A DNA stretch of 64,000 nucleotides from Flavobacterium terrigena. Lineage in GTDB: Bacteria; Bacteroidota; Bacteroidia; Flavobacteriales; Flavobacteriaceae. The translations under genes were made by a program, and so were the position numbers. The notes under the pieces were generated by a model. It saw only the letters and a program-made list of their open reading frames with translations. It was not told the origin of the DNA and did not search any database. The first letter of the stretch is position 1; each line of letters starts with the position of its first letter. The stretch covers positions 124,001-188,000 of the forward strand of contig NZ_FNYA01000002.1 in NCBI RefSeq assembly GCF_900108955.1. The letters are read 5' to 3'. This document shows, piece by piece, positions 29,048 through 38,279 of this stretch.

Positions 29048-29764
29048 ATGAAAAAAATTATTGCATTAGCAACTATAGTTTTACTTTTTGCTTGTAGCAA
29101 ATCGGATAACAAAACTGGAAATGTAGAATTAACAGGAAATGTAGAAGGTTTAAAACAAGGTAAATTATACATTCATCAACTTAAAGATACAAATTTAGTT
29201 ATTTTAGATAGTATTATTATTGCTGGTGAATCTAATTTTGAAACTAAATTTCAAATTGACGAGCCACAAATGTTATATTTATCTTTAGATCGTGGAACAA
29301 CTGAATCTAACGACAATAGTATACTCTTTTTTGCTGAACCTGGTAAAATGAAAATTGAAACTACCTTAAATGGTTTTTTTACAAATGCAAAAGTTTCAGG
29401 TTCTGAAAATCAAAAAGTATATGAAAAATACTTAAAAATTAAAACAAATTTAAATGATGAGAATTTAGTTTTATTAGAAAAAGAGCTTAAAAACAACACC
29501 ACTAAAAATGCGGCTATTACTGAAGAAATCAATAATAAACGTGACAAATTAACTATAAGAAAATATTTGTTTACGGCTAATTTCGCTTTAGTAAATCCGA
29601 AATATGAAGTTTCACCATATATTGCTTTAACTGAAATTCCAGATGCGAATTTAAAACTATTGGACACTATTAATAAAACATTAAGTCCAAAAGTTGCTAA
29701 GTCGAAATACGGAAAACGTTTAGGAGAATGGATTAAAGAAAGAAAAACAAGAGAACAAAATTAA
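29048..29764 (+). CDS. DUF4369 domain lipoprotein
   Basis: 238 residues from ATG at 29048; a TTG two codons upstream is less likely. Lipobox LFAC with Cys at about 17. Residues 25-125 match DUF4369 (ELTGNVEGLKQGKLYIHQLKDTNLVILDS), the beta-domain normally fused to a thioredoxin-like domain in Bacteroidota. Here the thioredoxin half is absent; a helical C-terminus of about 100 residues follows. Envelope protein, role unknown. Confidence 0.8.
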   Translation: MKKIIALATIVLLFACSKSDNKTGNVELTGNVEGLKQGKLYIHQLKDTNLVILDSIIIAGESNFETKFQIDEPQMLYLSLDRGTTESNDNSILFFAEPGKMKIETTLNGFFTNAKVSGSENQKVYEKYLKIKTNLNDENLVLLEKELKNNTTKNAAITEEINNKRDKLTIRKYLFTANFALVNPKYEVSPYIALTEIPDANLKLLDTINKTLSPKVAKSKYGKRLGEWIKERKTREQN

Positions 29765-29774
29765 CTGAATTATT

Positions 29775-29867
29775 TGTCATTCTGAACTTGATTCAGAATC
29801 TGAATAATCAAAAAATCCAATTTTTGAGATTCTGAAACAAGTTCAGAATGACAGATTTTGGATTTTT
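29775..29867. repeat. 27-base inverted repeat interleaved with terminator arms
   Basis: The left arm 29775-29801 and right arm 29827-29853 are inverse complements at 26 of 27 positions, starting TGTCATTCTGAACTTG. Inside the loop, AAAAATCCAA (29811-29820) pairs with TTGGATTTTT (29858-29867), which is followed by a T-run. The two stems cannot both form, giving the topology of an attenuator. This kind of palindrome resembles repeated intergenic elements I have seen in flavobacterial genomes. Lies between the DUF4369 and pentapeptide genes. Confidence 0.75.
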
Positions 29868-29885
29868 TTTTTTATAATTATACGT

Positions 29886-30452
29886 ATGCAACTAATTATC
29901 GATTCCACTTTCAATAAAGTAAATTATTCAAACGAGCCATTTGAAATTGCTGAATATGACACTTGTGTTTTTAATTCTTGTAACTTTAGCAGAACTACAC
30001 TTTCAAAAAGTAATTTTGTAAACTGCGAATTTATTAATTGCAACTTCGAATCGCCAATAATTAGTAATACTTCATTTAAAGAAGTTGTATTTCAAGAATG
30101 TACTTTATTAGGAATGCAATTTGAATATTGTAACGATTTTTTATTTGAAGTTTCTTTTGAATCTTGCGTTTTACAAGTCTGTTCGTTTTTCAAAATGAAT
30201 TTGAAAAATTCAAAATTCAATAATTCTAAAATTATAGATGTTGATTTTTCAAGTTGCAACTTAACTTCTGTAAAATTTTATTCTTGTGATTTATCGAAAT
30301 CTATTTTCGAAAACACTAATTTAGAAAAAACAGATTTCACTACAGCCATTCATTTCTCCATCAATCCAGAAAACAACAAATTAAGTAAAACGAAGTTTTC
30401 AAACGATAATTTAAGTGGGCTTTTAGATAAATATGATTTGGATATTATTTAA
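29886..30452 (+). CDS. Pentapeptide-repeat protein, Cys-rich
   Basis: 188 residues made almost wholly of A(D/N)LXX-type five-residue repeats with Phe or Leu at the centre (CNFSRTTLSKSNFVNCEF, DFSSCNLTSVKFYSCDL), forming a right-handed quadrilateral beta-helix. About a dozen Cys occupy outward or stacked positions. The C-terminal form TDFTTAIHFSINPENNKLSKTKFS ... GLLDKYDLDI recurs in Qnr-like pentapeptide proteins of Bacteroidota. A gyrase-protecting role is possible but unproven. Its 3' end overlaps the convergent EEP gene by 8 bases. Confidence 0.85.
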   Translation: MQLIIDSTFNKVNYSNEPFEIAEYDTCVFNSCNFSRTTLSKSNFVNCEFINCNFESPIISNTSFKEVVFQECTLLGMQFEYCNDFLFEVSFESCVLQVCSFFKMNLKNSKFNNSKIIDVDFSSCNLTSVKFYSCDLSKSIFENTNLEKTDFTTAIHFSINPENNKLSKTKFSNDNLSGLLDKYDLDII

Positions 30453-31488
30453 TTTCTAACCTCGAAATTAAAGGAAAATGATCACTATTATAAAACTCAT
30501 TTAAAGTTTCAAAACTTTTAACTTGAATGGTTTTATCAGCAAAAATATAATCAATTCGAGCAGGATAATATTTAAAATTATAGGTTTTCCCGAATCCAGC
30601 ACCGCTTGCTTCAAAAGTATCTTGCATTGAACCTTTTATGGTTCTGTACACAAAAGAAAAAGCGCTATTATTCATATCGCCACAAATAATTTTTTTGAAC
30701 TTACAATCGCTGTAATGCGCTTTTAACAATAAAGCTTGCTCTTGTTGTTTGGTAAACGCATCGCTTATTTTTCTAAAAATATATTTTGTTTTAGATTCAT
30801 TTATTTTCTGAATTTTCTCATCCTCAATATCGGTACTAATTTTTATAGATTGCAAGTGCATACTATACACGCGAAGCGTATCTTTTTCTTTAATAATATC
30901 TGCATAAACTGCATTATTTGTAGAATTAGGAAAGTTTATTACACCTTTATCAATAATTTTATATTTCGAAAAAATAGCATTTCCAACAATAATATTTTCT
31001 CCTTCTTTAAAAATTTGTTGGTATTTATAATCCGAAAACTTCGTCTTTTCTAAATCTGAATATTCTTGAATGCATAAAATATCTGGATTTTTATCTGCTA
31101 CGAATTGTGCAATTTGTGCTGGAATATTTGCTTTTTGATACCAATTGAATTTGTTAAACAAACGTACGTTATAGCTCATAATGGTAAAATCTTTGTCAGA
31201 TTTTGGTAATTCCGTTGCTTGTAAATTGTAAAATTTATTGATAAAAGTAATTCCTAACAATAACACCAAACCAGAGACGAAAATGTATTTCTTAAATTGA
31301 ATTAACCAAAACAAGAAAAACATCAAATTCAACACTAAAAAGAAAGGCAAAAACAAGGTTAAGACGCTTAAAAAAGGAAACCATTTTGGTGCCAAAAAAG
31401 GTAATAGATAAGCCATCAATGTAGTAATCGCAAGAACTACATTAAAAAACAACATGGTTTTAGAAATAAATGACAACCCTTTGAACAC
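30445..31488 (-). CDS. Membrane-anchored endonuclease/exonuclease/phosphatase family protein
   Basis: 347 residues. Three N-terminal hydrophobic segments (about 10-30, 35-60, 62-82) precede an EEP catalytic domain from about residue 100: TIMSYNVRLFNKF, DILCIQEYSD (catalytic Glu), ICGDMNNSAFS (Asp/Asn), and the terminal YNSDHFPLISRLEI (Asp/His). The domain is predicted outside the cytoplasm, so a lipid phosphodiesterase or extracellular nuclease role is plausible. Last gene of the mutL-rhomboid-rhomboid-EEP operon, 1 base after the upstream gene. Confidence 0.88.
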   Translation of the reverse strand: MFKGLSFISKTMLFFNVVLAITTLMAYLLPFLAPKWFPFLSVLTLFLPFFLVLNLMFFLFWLIQFKKYIFVSGLVLLLGITFINKFYNLQATELPKSDKDFTIMSYNVRLFNKFNWYQKANIPAQIAQFVADKNPDILCIQEYSDLEKTKFSDYKYQQIFKEGENIIVGNAIFSKYKIIDKGVINFPNSTNNAVYADIIKEKDTLRVYSMHLQSIKISTDIEDEKIQKINESKTKYIFRKISDAFTKQQEQALLLKAHYSDCKFKKIICGDMNNSAFSFVYRTIKGSMQDTFEASGAGFGKTYNFKYYPARIDYIFADKTIQVKSFETLNEFYNSDHFPLISRLEIK

Positions 31489-31489
31489 G

Positions 31490-32320
31490 CTATTTATTTT
31501 CTTTAAAAAGAAATTCTTTTTCCTCTTTTGTTAAACTATCATATCCCGATTTACTAATTTTATCTAGTATTTCATCAATTTGTCTTTGAATAAAATTGAC
31601 ATCTGCCACACGAACAGATTGGTACTTTTTTGCAGGCTTATTTTTGTAAACTTTTTTAAATGTAGTGTTTTTTTTCTTTTTAAAGAGAAATATTTCACTA
31701 ATATTAATTCCTTTTTTCATCAACATCGCAAAAGCAAAACCAACTACACTTCCAGATAAATGTGCAATATGTCCGCCCGTATTTTCAGATAATAATTGAG
31801 CTACATCAATAAAAATATACAAAACGGCCAAATGCCAAATTTTCACATAACCAATTAAGGGCAATCGAAGTGAATAATATGGTGCATATGTCGCAACAGC
31901 AATGAAAATCGCCATAATAGAAGCACTTGCTCCTACAATTAAGTTGTTGTAATTGAAGAAAAATCCGTAGGCAACAAAAATTAATCCGGCAAAAAAACTT
32001 CCAAAAAAGTAAACCGTTAAAAATTGTCTGGTATTAAAAAATGTATAAAATAAGGTACTGATGTAGTACAAAAAAATCAAATTGAAAATTAGATGAATCG
32101 GTTCAGAATGTAGAAAACCATACGTAAGCAATGTCCAAGGAAACCACATCACCTCTTTATAATTGGAAGACAATGCCAACCAATTTGGATATTGAAACTG
32201 ATTGGAAATAAAATCGAAAAAGAAAGCACTTAGAATGAATACCAAAATATTAATAAAAATTAATTTTTGAGACACATCACCACTTTTATATTGCTGTTTT
32301 ATTTCGTTTAAGATATTCAT
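31490..32320 (-). CDS. Rhomboid-family intramembrane serine protease (second copy)
   Basis: 276 residues, six transmembrane helices. The active-site Ser132 is in VGASASIMA; the family Gly after the Ser (GxSG) is Ala here. The paired His is in GGHIAHLSGSVVG near residue 187. HLIFNLIFLYY matches the conserved loop-2 region. A soluble C-terminal tail of about 65 residues rich in Lys follows. Cleaves membrane-spanning segments of unknown clients. Sits between the first rhomboid and the EEP gene in one operon. Confidence 0.88.
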   Translation of the reverse strand: MNILNEIKQQYKSGDVSQKLIFINILVFILSAFFFDFISNQFQYPNWLALSSNYKEVMWFPWTLLTYGFLHSEPIHLIFNLIFLYYISTLFYTFFNTRQFLTVYFFGSFFAGLIFVAYGFFFNYNNLIVGASASIMAIFIAVATYAPYYSLRLPLIGYVKIWHLAVLYIFIDVAQLLSENTGGHIAHLSGSVVGFAFAMLMKKGINISEIFLFKKKKNTTFKKVYKNKPAKKYQSVRVADVNFIQRQIDEILDKISKSGYDSLTKEEKEFLFKENK

Positions 32321-32377
32321 TTAAATTCTTTACTTTTTACTTAATTCTTTTTACTTTTTACTTGGCTCTTTAAAAAC
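32321..32377. other. Spacer with tandem TTTACTTTTTACTT oligomers
   Basis: Between the two rhomboid genes, the bases read as about four near-repeats of an 8-10 base unit TTTTTACTT. No terminator stem seen. Of the same general kind as the tracts at 38970 and 40040, with a different unit. Confidence 0.5.
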
Positions 32378-33166
32378 CTAATTCCACCTTGTATGCGTAA
32401 ACTTATTATTTCGCCAAAGCATCATTAAAATAAAACCTGTTAAAGCACCACCAACGTGGGCAAAATGGGCAATATTCCCACCACCAGAAAATATAGAGAA
32501 TCCTGTTGTTCCAGAAAATAAATCTAAACCAACGATAATCGGCACAAAATACTTTGCTTTTATTGGTATTGGAACAAATATCATCATTAATTCTGCCATT
32601 GGGAACATAAAAGCAAATGCTACTAATAACCCGTAAATTGCTCCAGAAGCACCAACGCAACTACCATAAATTTGAGATAATTTATCAAAATCTGCTTGTG
32701 TACAATGTACTTTTTCTAAAATCTCATTCACTTTTCCAGTTGATCTTCCCGTAGCATCAAACACCTCACTTAATGGTGTGTCAAAAATAACTTGCATATC
32801 TTGAGGAGATATTCCTAATTGATTTACAACTTGATGAATTTCATAGTAATTCATTCCGGTTTGAACCAATGCTGCTCCTAAACCACAAGCGATGTAAAAG
32901 AATAAAAACTTTTTTCCGCCCCAATAATGTTCCAAAGCGGAACCAAAAGAAACCAAAGCAAACATATTGAATAAAATATGCATAAAATTTGGCATTGGCG
33001 CGTGCATAAACATATGTGTAAACGGTTGCCAAAATCTAAATTTTTCACTTTCAAAATAGTATAATGATAAGCTTTCATAATTTTGAGGCAAAACCTGACT
33101 CAATAAAAAAACCAAAACATTAATTATCAATAGTTGCTTTACAACCGGTGTCATATTGTTGAACAT
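32378..33166 (-). CDS. Rhomboid-family intramembrane serine protease (first copy)
   Basis: 262 residues. Active-site Ser174 in VGASGAIYG and His237 in IAHFAHVGGALTGF form the rhomboid dyad; HILFNMFALVSFG is the conserved helix-2 motif. A hydrophilic insert of about 60 residues (105-168, with Cys155 and Cys170) lies between membrane helices and is not seen in the neighbouring paralog. Starts 2 bases after the mutL stop, so coupled expression is likely. Confidence 0.9.
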   Translation of the reverse strand: MFNNMTPVVKQLLIINVLVFLLSQVLPQNYESLSLYYFESEKFRFWQPFTHMFMHAPMPNFMHILFNMFALVSFGSALEHYWGGKKFLFFYIACGLGAALVQTGMNYYEIHQVVNQLGISPQDMQVIFDTPLSEVFDATGRSTGKVNEILEKVHCTQADFDKLSQIYGSCVGASGAIYGLLVAFAFMFPMAELMMIFVPIPIKAKYFVPIIVGLDLFSGTTGFSIFSGGGNIAHFAHVGGALTGFILMMLWRNNKFTHTRWN

Positions 33167-33168
33167 AC

Positions 33169-35016
33169 TTAAAATCTTTTATCTAAATCTTCTGTGGTTA
33201 ATGTAATAAATATTTGTTTGTTAAATGGCGAAACATTTGGGTCTTTACAAGCAAACAATCCATTAACAAGGTTTTCTAATTCTATGGTATTTAAATATTT
33301 ACCTGATTTTACAGCTACACTTTTCGCCATAAATTTTGAAATGCTATCACATAATGAAAAACTATCTTCTGGTAAACTTTCTTGTAAGTTATAAATTAAA
33401 TCGTGTAAAATTTGGGTGACTTCCGTATCAGCAATTTGCGATGGTAAGCCTGAAATTACTACTTCATCTAATCCCATTTTCTCAAAAGCAAAACCAATTC
33501 CTTCTAAATTAGGTTGGATTTCTTTCAAATACATCATTTCATCTCTAGAAAATTGAATTTCTAACGGAAATAATAATTGCTGACTCGACGCTTGATGCAC
33601 CGTAATATTCGTCAGAAATTGTTCGTACAAAATTCGTTGATGTGCTCTGTTTTGATGAATTACCAACAATCCTGATTTCATACTTTTAATAATATACTTT
33701 CTATTGAATTGGTACATTAAAGTCTGACTTTCCACAATTGTTTCATCAAAAAGTTTACTTGCAACCACTTCATTTTCAAAATTCGTAGTTGAAACTTCAA
33801 AAGTATCTTGTTTTAAATCGGTATACAAACTTTCCCAATGTGGTTGTGCTGGTGTACTTTTCGCATAGGAAACAGATGAACCAGAATATTTCTTGGTTTC
33901 CGTTTCTGTGGCAAACGGATTAAACGTGCTATCAACCTGAATAAGTGGTGTAGACATCGTTTTATCTTTATAATCATACGGAACATCTAAAGTCGCATCG
34001 CGTTCAAAATCTAGAACTGGAGCAACATTAAACATTCCTAAACTATGTTTCACTGTCGAACGTAAAATCGCATACAACGCTTGTTCATCATCAAACTTAA
34101 CTTCTGTTTTAGTCGGATGAATATTAATATCTATCGTGTGCGGTGGCACTTCTAAATATAAAAAATAACTTGGCTGATTATTGTCTCTTAGTAAACCGTC
34201 GTACGCATTCATAATTGCATGATGCAAAAATGGACTTCGTATAAATCTGTTATTCACTAAAAAGAATTGTTCCGATCTGTTTTTCTTTGCGAATTCAGGT
34301 TTCCCAACAAATCCGCTAATTTTTAAAATTTCGGTTTCTTCAGCAACGGGAACTAATTTTTCATTCGTTTTTCCTCCAAAAATATTTACAATTCGTTGAC
34401 GATAATTTGAACTTGGCAAGTTAAACACTTCACTTCCATTGCTAATCATTGTAAAACTAATATTTGGATGTGCTAAAGCCACACGTTCAAATTCGTCAAT
34501 AATGTGTTTTAATTCGACATTATCCGATTTTAAAAAATTACGTCGAGCTGGAATATTGAAAAATAAATTTTTAACCAAAAATGAAGTCCCTTTAGGTAAA
34601 ACCGCCACTTCTTGAGTGACTAATTTACTGCCTTCAATTATGATATGAATTCCTAACTCTTCCTGATCCTGTTTGGTTTTCAATTCTACGTGAGCAACAG
34701 CAGCAATTGAGGCTAATGCTTCGCCGCGAAATCCTTTTGTGTGTAAAGCAAATAAATCTTCTGCATGACGAATTTTTGAAGTTGCATGACGTTCAAAACA
34801 CAAACGCGCATCGGTTACATTCATTCCTAAGCCATTATCAATAACTTGAATCAGTGTTTTTCCAGCGTCTTTTACGATTAGTTTAATTTCGGTTGCTTTG
34901 GCATCAACGGCGTTTTCAACCAATTCTTTTACAACTGAAGCTGGTCGTTGTACGACTTCTCCTGCCGCAATTTGATTGGCTACGTGATCAGGTAATAATT
35001 GAATAATTCCAGACAT
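33169..35016 (-). CDS. mutL: DNA mismatch repair protein MutL
   Basis: 615 residues. The N-terminal GHKL ATPase motifs are intact: ELVENAVDAKAT, VIDNGLGM, HATSKI, TKGFRGEALASI. The C-terminal dimerisation domain is present, but the MutL endonuclease motif DQHAxxExxxxE reads HQNRAHQRILYE (about residue 450), lacking the first Asp and the central Glu. I recall similar forms in other flavobacteria. It should still couple MutS to downstream repair, but self-nicking is doubtful. First gene of its operon. Confidence 0.95.
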   Translation of the reverse strand: MSGIIQLLPDHVANQIAAGEVVQRPASVVKELVENAVDAKATEIKLIVKDAGKTLIQVIDNGLGMNVTDARLCFERHATSKIRHAEDLFALHTKGFRGEALASIAAVAHVELKTKQDQEELGIHIIIEGSKLVTQEVAVLPKGTSFLVKNLFFNIPARRNFLKSDNVELKHIIDEFERVALAHPNISFTMISNGSEVFNLPSSNYRQRIVNIFGGKTNEKLVPVAEETEILKISGFVGKPEFAKKNRSEQFFLVNNRFIRSPFLHHAIMNAYDGLLRDNNQPSYFLYLEVPPHTIDINIHPTKTEVKFDDEQALYAILRSTVKHSLGMFNVAPVLDFERDATLDVPYDYKDKTMSTPLIQVDSTFNPFATETETKKYSGSSVSYAKSTPAQPHWESLYTDLKQDTFEVSTTNFENEVVASKLFDETIVESQTLMYQFNRKYIIKSMKSGLLVIHQNRAHQRILYEQFLTNITVHQASSQQLLFPLEIQFSRDEMMYLKEIQPNLEGIGFAFEKMGLDEVVISGLPSQIADTEVTQILHDLIYNLQESLPEDSFSLCDSISKFMAKSVAVKSGKYLNTIELENLVNGLFACKDPNVSPFNKQIFITLTTEDLDKRF

Positions 35017-35145
35017 TAATCTGTTTTGATTTTTTATAGTTAAACGACAAATTTAATGAAATTAAGAAGAATAAAAGTTATTAAAATGAGCTTCTTCTAT
35101 AAAATTACAAACATATTTTTGTAATTTGTAGAAAATTTCAGAAAT

Positions 35146-35733
35146 ATGAAAAATTATAGCGATTCTATAGTTCGATTAAAAGAAAAAGATTTAAAATTTA
35201 GAGTGCATCTTCTTCAAGAAAATTTACTTTCTGAAGATTATCATGCCGAAATGGAAAAAATTCATATTGATAATGCTATAAAACTGAAACACATTATAAA
35301 AGAAATTGGCTTTCCTACGATTCAAAAAGTCGGACAAGAAGCCTATGAAGCCGCTTGGTTGATTATTCAGCACTCGATAAGTTTACCTATTTTCATGAAA
35401 TCCTGTTTACGATTAATGAAGAAAGAAAAAAAAGACATAAACCCAATTGATATTGCTTATTTAGAAGACCGAATTTGTTTTTTTGAAGGCAAACCTCAAC
35501 TATACGGAACACAATTTGACTGGGATGAAAACGGAATTTTAATTCCTGCTCCTTTTGATGATTTGGAAAAAGTGAATGAAAGAAGAAAAAAACTCAAACT
35601 AAACACTTTAGAACATCAAACCGCTCATTTAAGAACAGAAGCCAAAATGGAAAACGAAAATCCGCCAAGCGATTGGTTTGAAAAACAATTGAAATTTGAA
35701 GAATGGCGTAAGAAAATGGGTTGGGTCAAATAA
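35146..35733 (+). CDS. DUF6624 domain protein
   Basis: 195 residues, cytoplasmic. Pattern GFPTIQKVGQEAYEAAWLIIQHS, then YLEDRICFFEGKPQLYGTQFDWDENGILIPAPFDDLEKVNERRKKLKL, is that of DUF6624, a helical protein of unknown function often found as a scattered single gene. It is oriented against its mutL and ribH neighbours, which are otherwise a conserved leftward block, so it is probably a later insertion. A TATTTTTG -7-like element lies at 35114-35121. Confidence 0.75.
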   Translation: MKNYSDSIVRLKEKDLKFRVHLLQENLLSEDYHAEMEKIHIDNAIKLKHIIKEIGFPTIQKVGQEAYEAAWLIIQHSISLPIFMKSCLRLMKKEKKDINPIDIAYLEDRICFFEGKPQLYGTQFDWDENGILIPAPFDDLEKVNERRKKLKLNTLEHQTAHLRTEAKMENENPPSDWFEKQLKFEEWRKKMGWVK

Positions 35734-35765
35734 AAAAAGCTGAATATTTCTATCCAGCTTTCTAA
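35734..35765. terminator. Imperfect terminator hairpin
   Basis: AAAGCTGAATA pairs with TATCCAGCTTT with one mismatch and a 4-base loop; flanked by an A-run on the left and a weak T stretch on the right. Between convergent genes. Confidence 0.55.
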
Positions 35766-35780
35766 AATATATTTTCTATT

Positions 35781-36266
35781 TTATTTTCTATTCAAATCAA
35801 TCATTTTAATAGCAGCAATTGCCGCTTCAATGCCTTTATTTCCGTGCTTTCCTCCGCTTCTATCAATTGATTGTTGCATCGTATTATCAGTTAACACGCA
35901 AAATATTGTTGGAATATCGTAAAGCAAATTCAAATCTTTCACACCTTGAGTTACGCCTTCGCAAACAAACTCAAAATGCATCGTTTCTCCTTTAATAACA
36001 CAACCAATAACTATTACAGCGTCTAATTCTAATTTTTCGTGCATTTGACGCGCACCAAAAATTAATTCGAAACTTCCTGGCACATTCCAACGGTTAATAT
36101 TTTCTGGTAAAGCACCACAATCGGTCAATGCAGAAAAAACACCATTATATAAACCTTCCGTTACGTTCTCGTTCCATTCTGAAACAACAATCCCAAACCG
36201 AAAATCTTTCGCGTTTGGGATTGTGTTTTTATCGTATTGAGATAAATTTTTATTTTCGGTTGCCAT
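35781..36266 (-). CDS. ribH: 6,7-dimethyl-8-ribityllumazine synthase
   Basis: 161 residues. Condenses the pyrimidinedione with dihydroxybutanone phosphate in the penultimate step of riboflavin synthesis; forms icosahedral or decameric shells. Motifs FGIVVSEWNENVTEGL, NVPGSFELIFGA, VIVIGCVIKGETMHFEFVCEGVTQG and PTIFCVLTDNTMQQSIDRSGGKHGNKG are all family hallmarks. Its ATG overlaps the stop of the TPR gene by one base. Confidence 0.96.
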   Translation of the reverse strand: MATENKNLSQYDKNTIPNAKDFRFGIVVSEWNENVTEGLYNGVFSALTDCGALPENINRWNVPGSFELIFGARQMHEKLELDAVIVIGCVIKGETMHFEFVCEGVTQGVKDLNLLYDIPTIFCVLTDNTMQQSIDRSGGKHGNKGIEAAIAAIKMIDLNRK

Positions 36267-37060
36267 TATTTTTCCAATGAAGCAATTAAAATATCAACTG
36301 AACTTCCTTCTTGAGAAGTTTCGTATTTTTCTTTGATCGTTTTTAAATAACCTAAAGCTTCTTCGTTTTTATTTAAAACAATCGCAATATTAGCTGCTTT
36401 TAATAAATATCTTGGCGTTACAAAATCATTATCATCAACGTTAGCTGCTTCAACATATAATTTTAAAGCTTCTTCGTTTTTGTTTAATTCTGCATTTGCA
36501 TCACCTTTTGCTCCAATTGCTAAAGCTGATAAAACTTTCTCACTAGAAGAAAAATTATCTAAATGCTCAATAGCTTTATCAAATTGTTTTGTATTTAAAT
36601 ACGCCATACCTGCATAATATTCTGCTAAGTTTGCCGCTTTTGTTCCTGAATACTCAGAAATAATTCCTTCGAAACCTAATTTACCTTCACCACCTTTTAA
36701 AGATAATTTAAATAATGAATCTTGTTTTTCTGTAGCATCAACAGCTTGTTGAAAATACATTTGCGCTTGATTCATATCTCTAAATGCTTCTTCTTGTTTT
36801 GGAGTCGCAATAAATTTATTGAATAAAATATATCCTAAAGTACCAATTGCAACTGCTGCAATTACACCTAAAATTGCTTTTTGGTTTCTAATTACCCACT
36901 CTTCTGTTTTGTTTGCAGTTTCGTCTAATGTATTAAATACGCCAGCTGTTGTACTTTCGCTTTCGTTTACATTAACTTCTTCTACAGTTGTATCAAATGC
37001 AGGATCTTTTTCTACTTCAGGTTTTGGTGATTTATAACCTCTTTTATTATATGTTGCCAT
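36266..37060 (-). CDS. Membrane-anchored tetratricopeptide-repeat protein
   Basis: 264 residues. A cytoplasmic acidic N-terminus, one transmembrane helix (about 63-81: AILGVIAAVAIGTLGYILF) and then TPR-type helical pairs to the end (AEYYAGMAYLNTKQFDKAIEHLDNF, LKLYVEAANVDDNDFVTPRYLLKAANIA). It resembles the YfgM/Tol-Pal-like membrane TPR proteins and always seems to sit before ribH in flavobacteria. Divergent from recF; a CAAAAATA at 37085-37092 could be its -7 element read on the minus strand. Confidence 0.85.
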   Translation of the reverse strand: MATYNKRGYKSPKPEVEKDPAFDTTVEEVNVNESESTTAGVFNTLDETANKTEEWVIRNQKAILGVIAAVAIGTLGYILFNKFIATPKQEEAFRDMNQAQMYFQQAVDATEKQDSLFKLSLKGGEGKLGFEGIISEYSGTKAANLAEYYAGMAYLNTKQFDKAIEHLDNFSSSEKVLSALAIGAKGDANAELNKNEEALKLYVEAANVDDNDFVTPRYLLKAANIAIVLNKNEEALGYLKTIKEKYETSQEGSSVDILIASLEK

Positions 37061-37195
37061 TTAACTAAAATTTTATTAGAGGTGCAAAAATATACTTTTT
37101 ATTTAAATTTAAAAGTGCTTTTATTTATATTTTTAAAATTTGAACTTACATTTGTACTCGAAAGTGTAATTTTTGCCACTTTTTACTGAAAAATC

Positions 37196-38275
37196 GTGAT
37201 TTTAAAAAAACTAACTTTACTCAATTATAAAAATATTACTGAGAATTCTTTTGAGTTTGAAAGTAAGATTAATGCTATTGTGGGAAAAAACGGCATCGGA
37301 AAGACAACAATTCTTGATGCAATTTATCATTTAGCTGTTGGAAAAAGTTATTTTAATCCACTTTCCACGCAAAACATCAAACATGGCGAAGAATTTTTTG
37401 TCATTGATGGCGTTTTCGAAAAGGAAAACCGAACCGAACAAATTATTTGCAGTTATAAAAAAGCGCAAAAAAAGGTTTTAAAACGAAATGGTAAAATTTA
37501 TGAGAAATTTTCAGAACATATTGGATTAATTCCGATTGTGATTATTTCTCCAAGCGATACCGATTTAATTATCGAAGGAAGCGAAACCAGGCGAAAATTT
37601 ATCGATAACGTCATTTCAACTTTCGATGTTACGTATTTGAATACGCTAATCAATTATCAAAAAACGTTACAACAACGAAATGCTTTATTGAAATATTTTG
37701 CTTTAAATCAGGTTTTTGATGCGGATAATTTGAGTATTTATAACGAACAATTATCGGAATTCGGACAAATTATTTTCAAGAAAAGAAAAGAATTTTTAGA
37801 ACAATTCGTACCTGTTTTTCAAGAATTGTATGAAGTCATTTCGGAAAATGCAGAGAAAGTTTCTATTGAATACGAAAGTCAGTTGCATCATGAATCTTTA
37901 GATAATTTATTACATCAAAATCTCCAAAAAGACAGAATTACGCAATACACGACTGTCGGCATTCATAAAGATGATATTTTATTTAATATTTCCGATTTTC
38001 CAGTGAAGAAATTTGGTTCGCAAGGCCAGCAGAAATCGTTTTTAATTGCCTTGAAATTAGCACAATTCGATTTCATCAAAAAACACACGAAAACCTTACC
38101 TATTTTGCTTTTTGATGATATTTTTGATAAATTAGACGCTTTTCGAGTACAACAAATTGTCAATATGGTAAATGATGATATATTTGGACAAATTTTCATT
38201 TCCGACACACATCCAGAACGAACAGAAAACATCATAAAACAAACACATAAAAGTTATAAAATATTTAATATTTAA
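37196..38275 (+). CDS. recF: DNA replication and repair protein RecF
   Basis: 359 residues, starting with GTG at 37196 since no in-frame ATG precedes the conserved [12 protein letters not shown]. Walker [10 protein letters not shown] (about 30-38), ABC-type signature [17 protein letters not shown], and Walker [15 protein letters not shown] are in order. RecF loads RecA at gaps through RecFOR. The next gene begins 4 bases after the stop. Confidence 0.95.
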   Translation: MILKKLTLLNYKNITENSFEFESKINAIVGKNGIGKTTILDAIYHLAVGKSYFNPLSTQNIKHGEEFFVIDGVFEKENRTEQIICSYKKAQKKVLKRNGKIYEKFSEHIGLIPIVIISPSDTDLIIEGSETRRKFIDNVISTFDVTYLNTLINYQKTLQQRNALLKYFALNQVFDADNLSIYNEQLSEFGQIIFKKRKEFLEQFVPVFQELYEVISENAEKVSIEYESQLHHESLDNLLHQNLQKDRITQYTTVGIHKDDILFNISDFPVKKFGSQGQQKSFLIALKLAQFDFIKKHTKTLPILLFDDIFDKLDAFRVQQIVNMVNDDIFGQIFISDTHPERTENIIKQTHKSYKIFNI

Positions 38276-38279
38276 AAAA

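Noticed and set aside
32406..33078. Several antisense-free frames of 63-84 codons in the first rhomboid region
   Set aside because: Same-strand, out-of-frame shadows of the rhomboid gene, with the Trp/Phe/Cys-rich look of shifted membrane codons.
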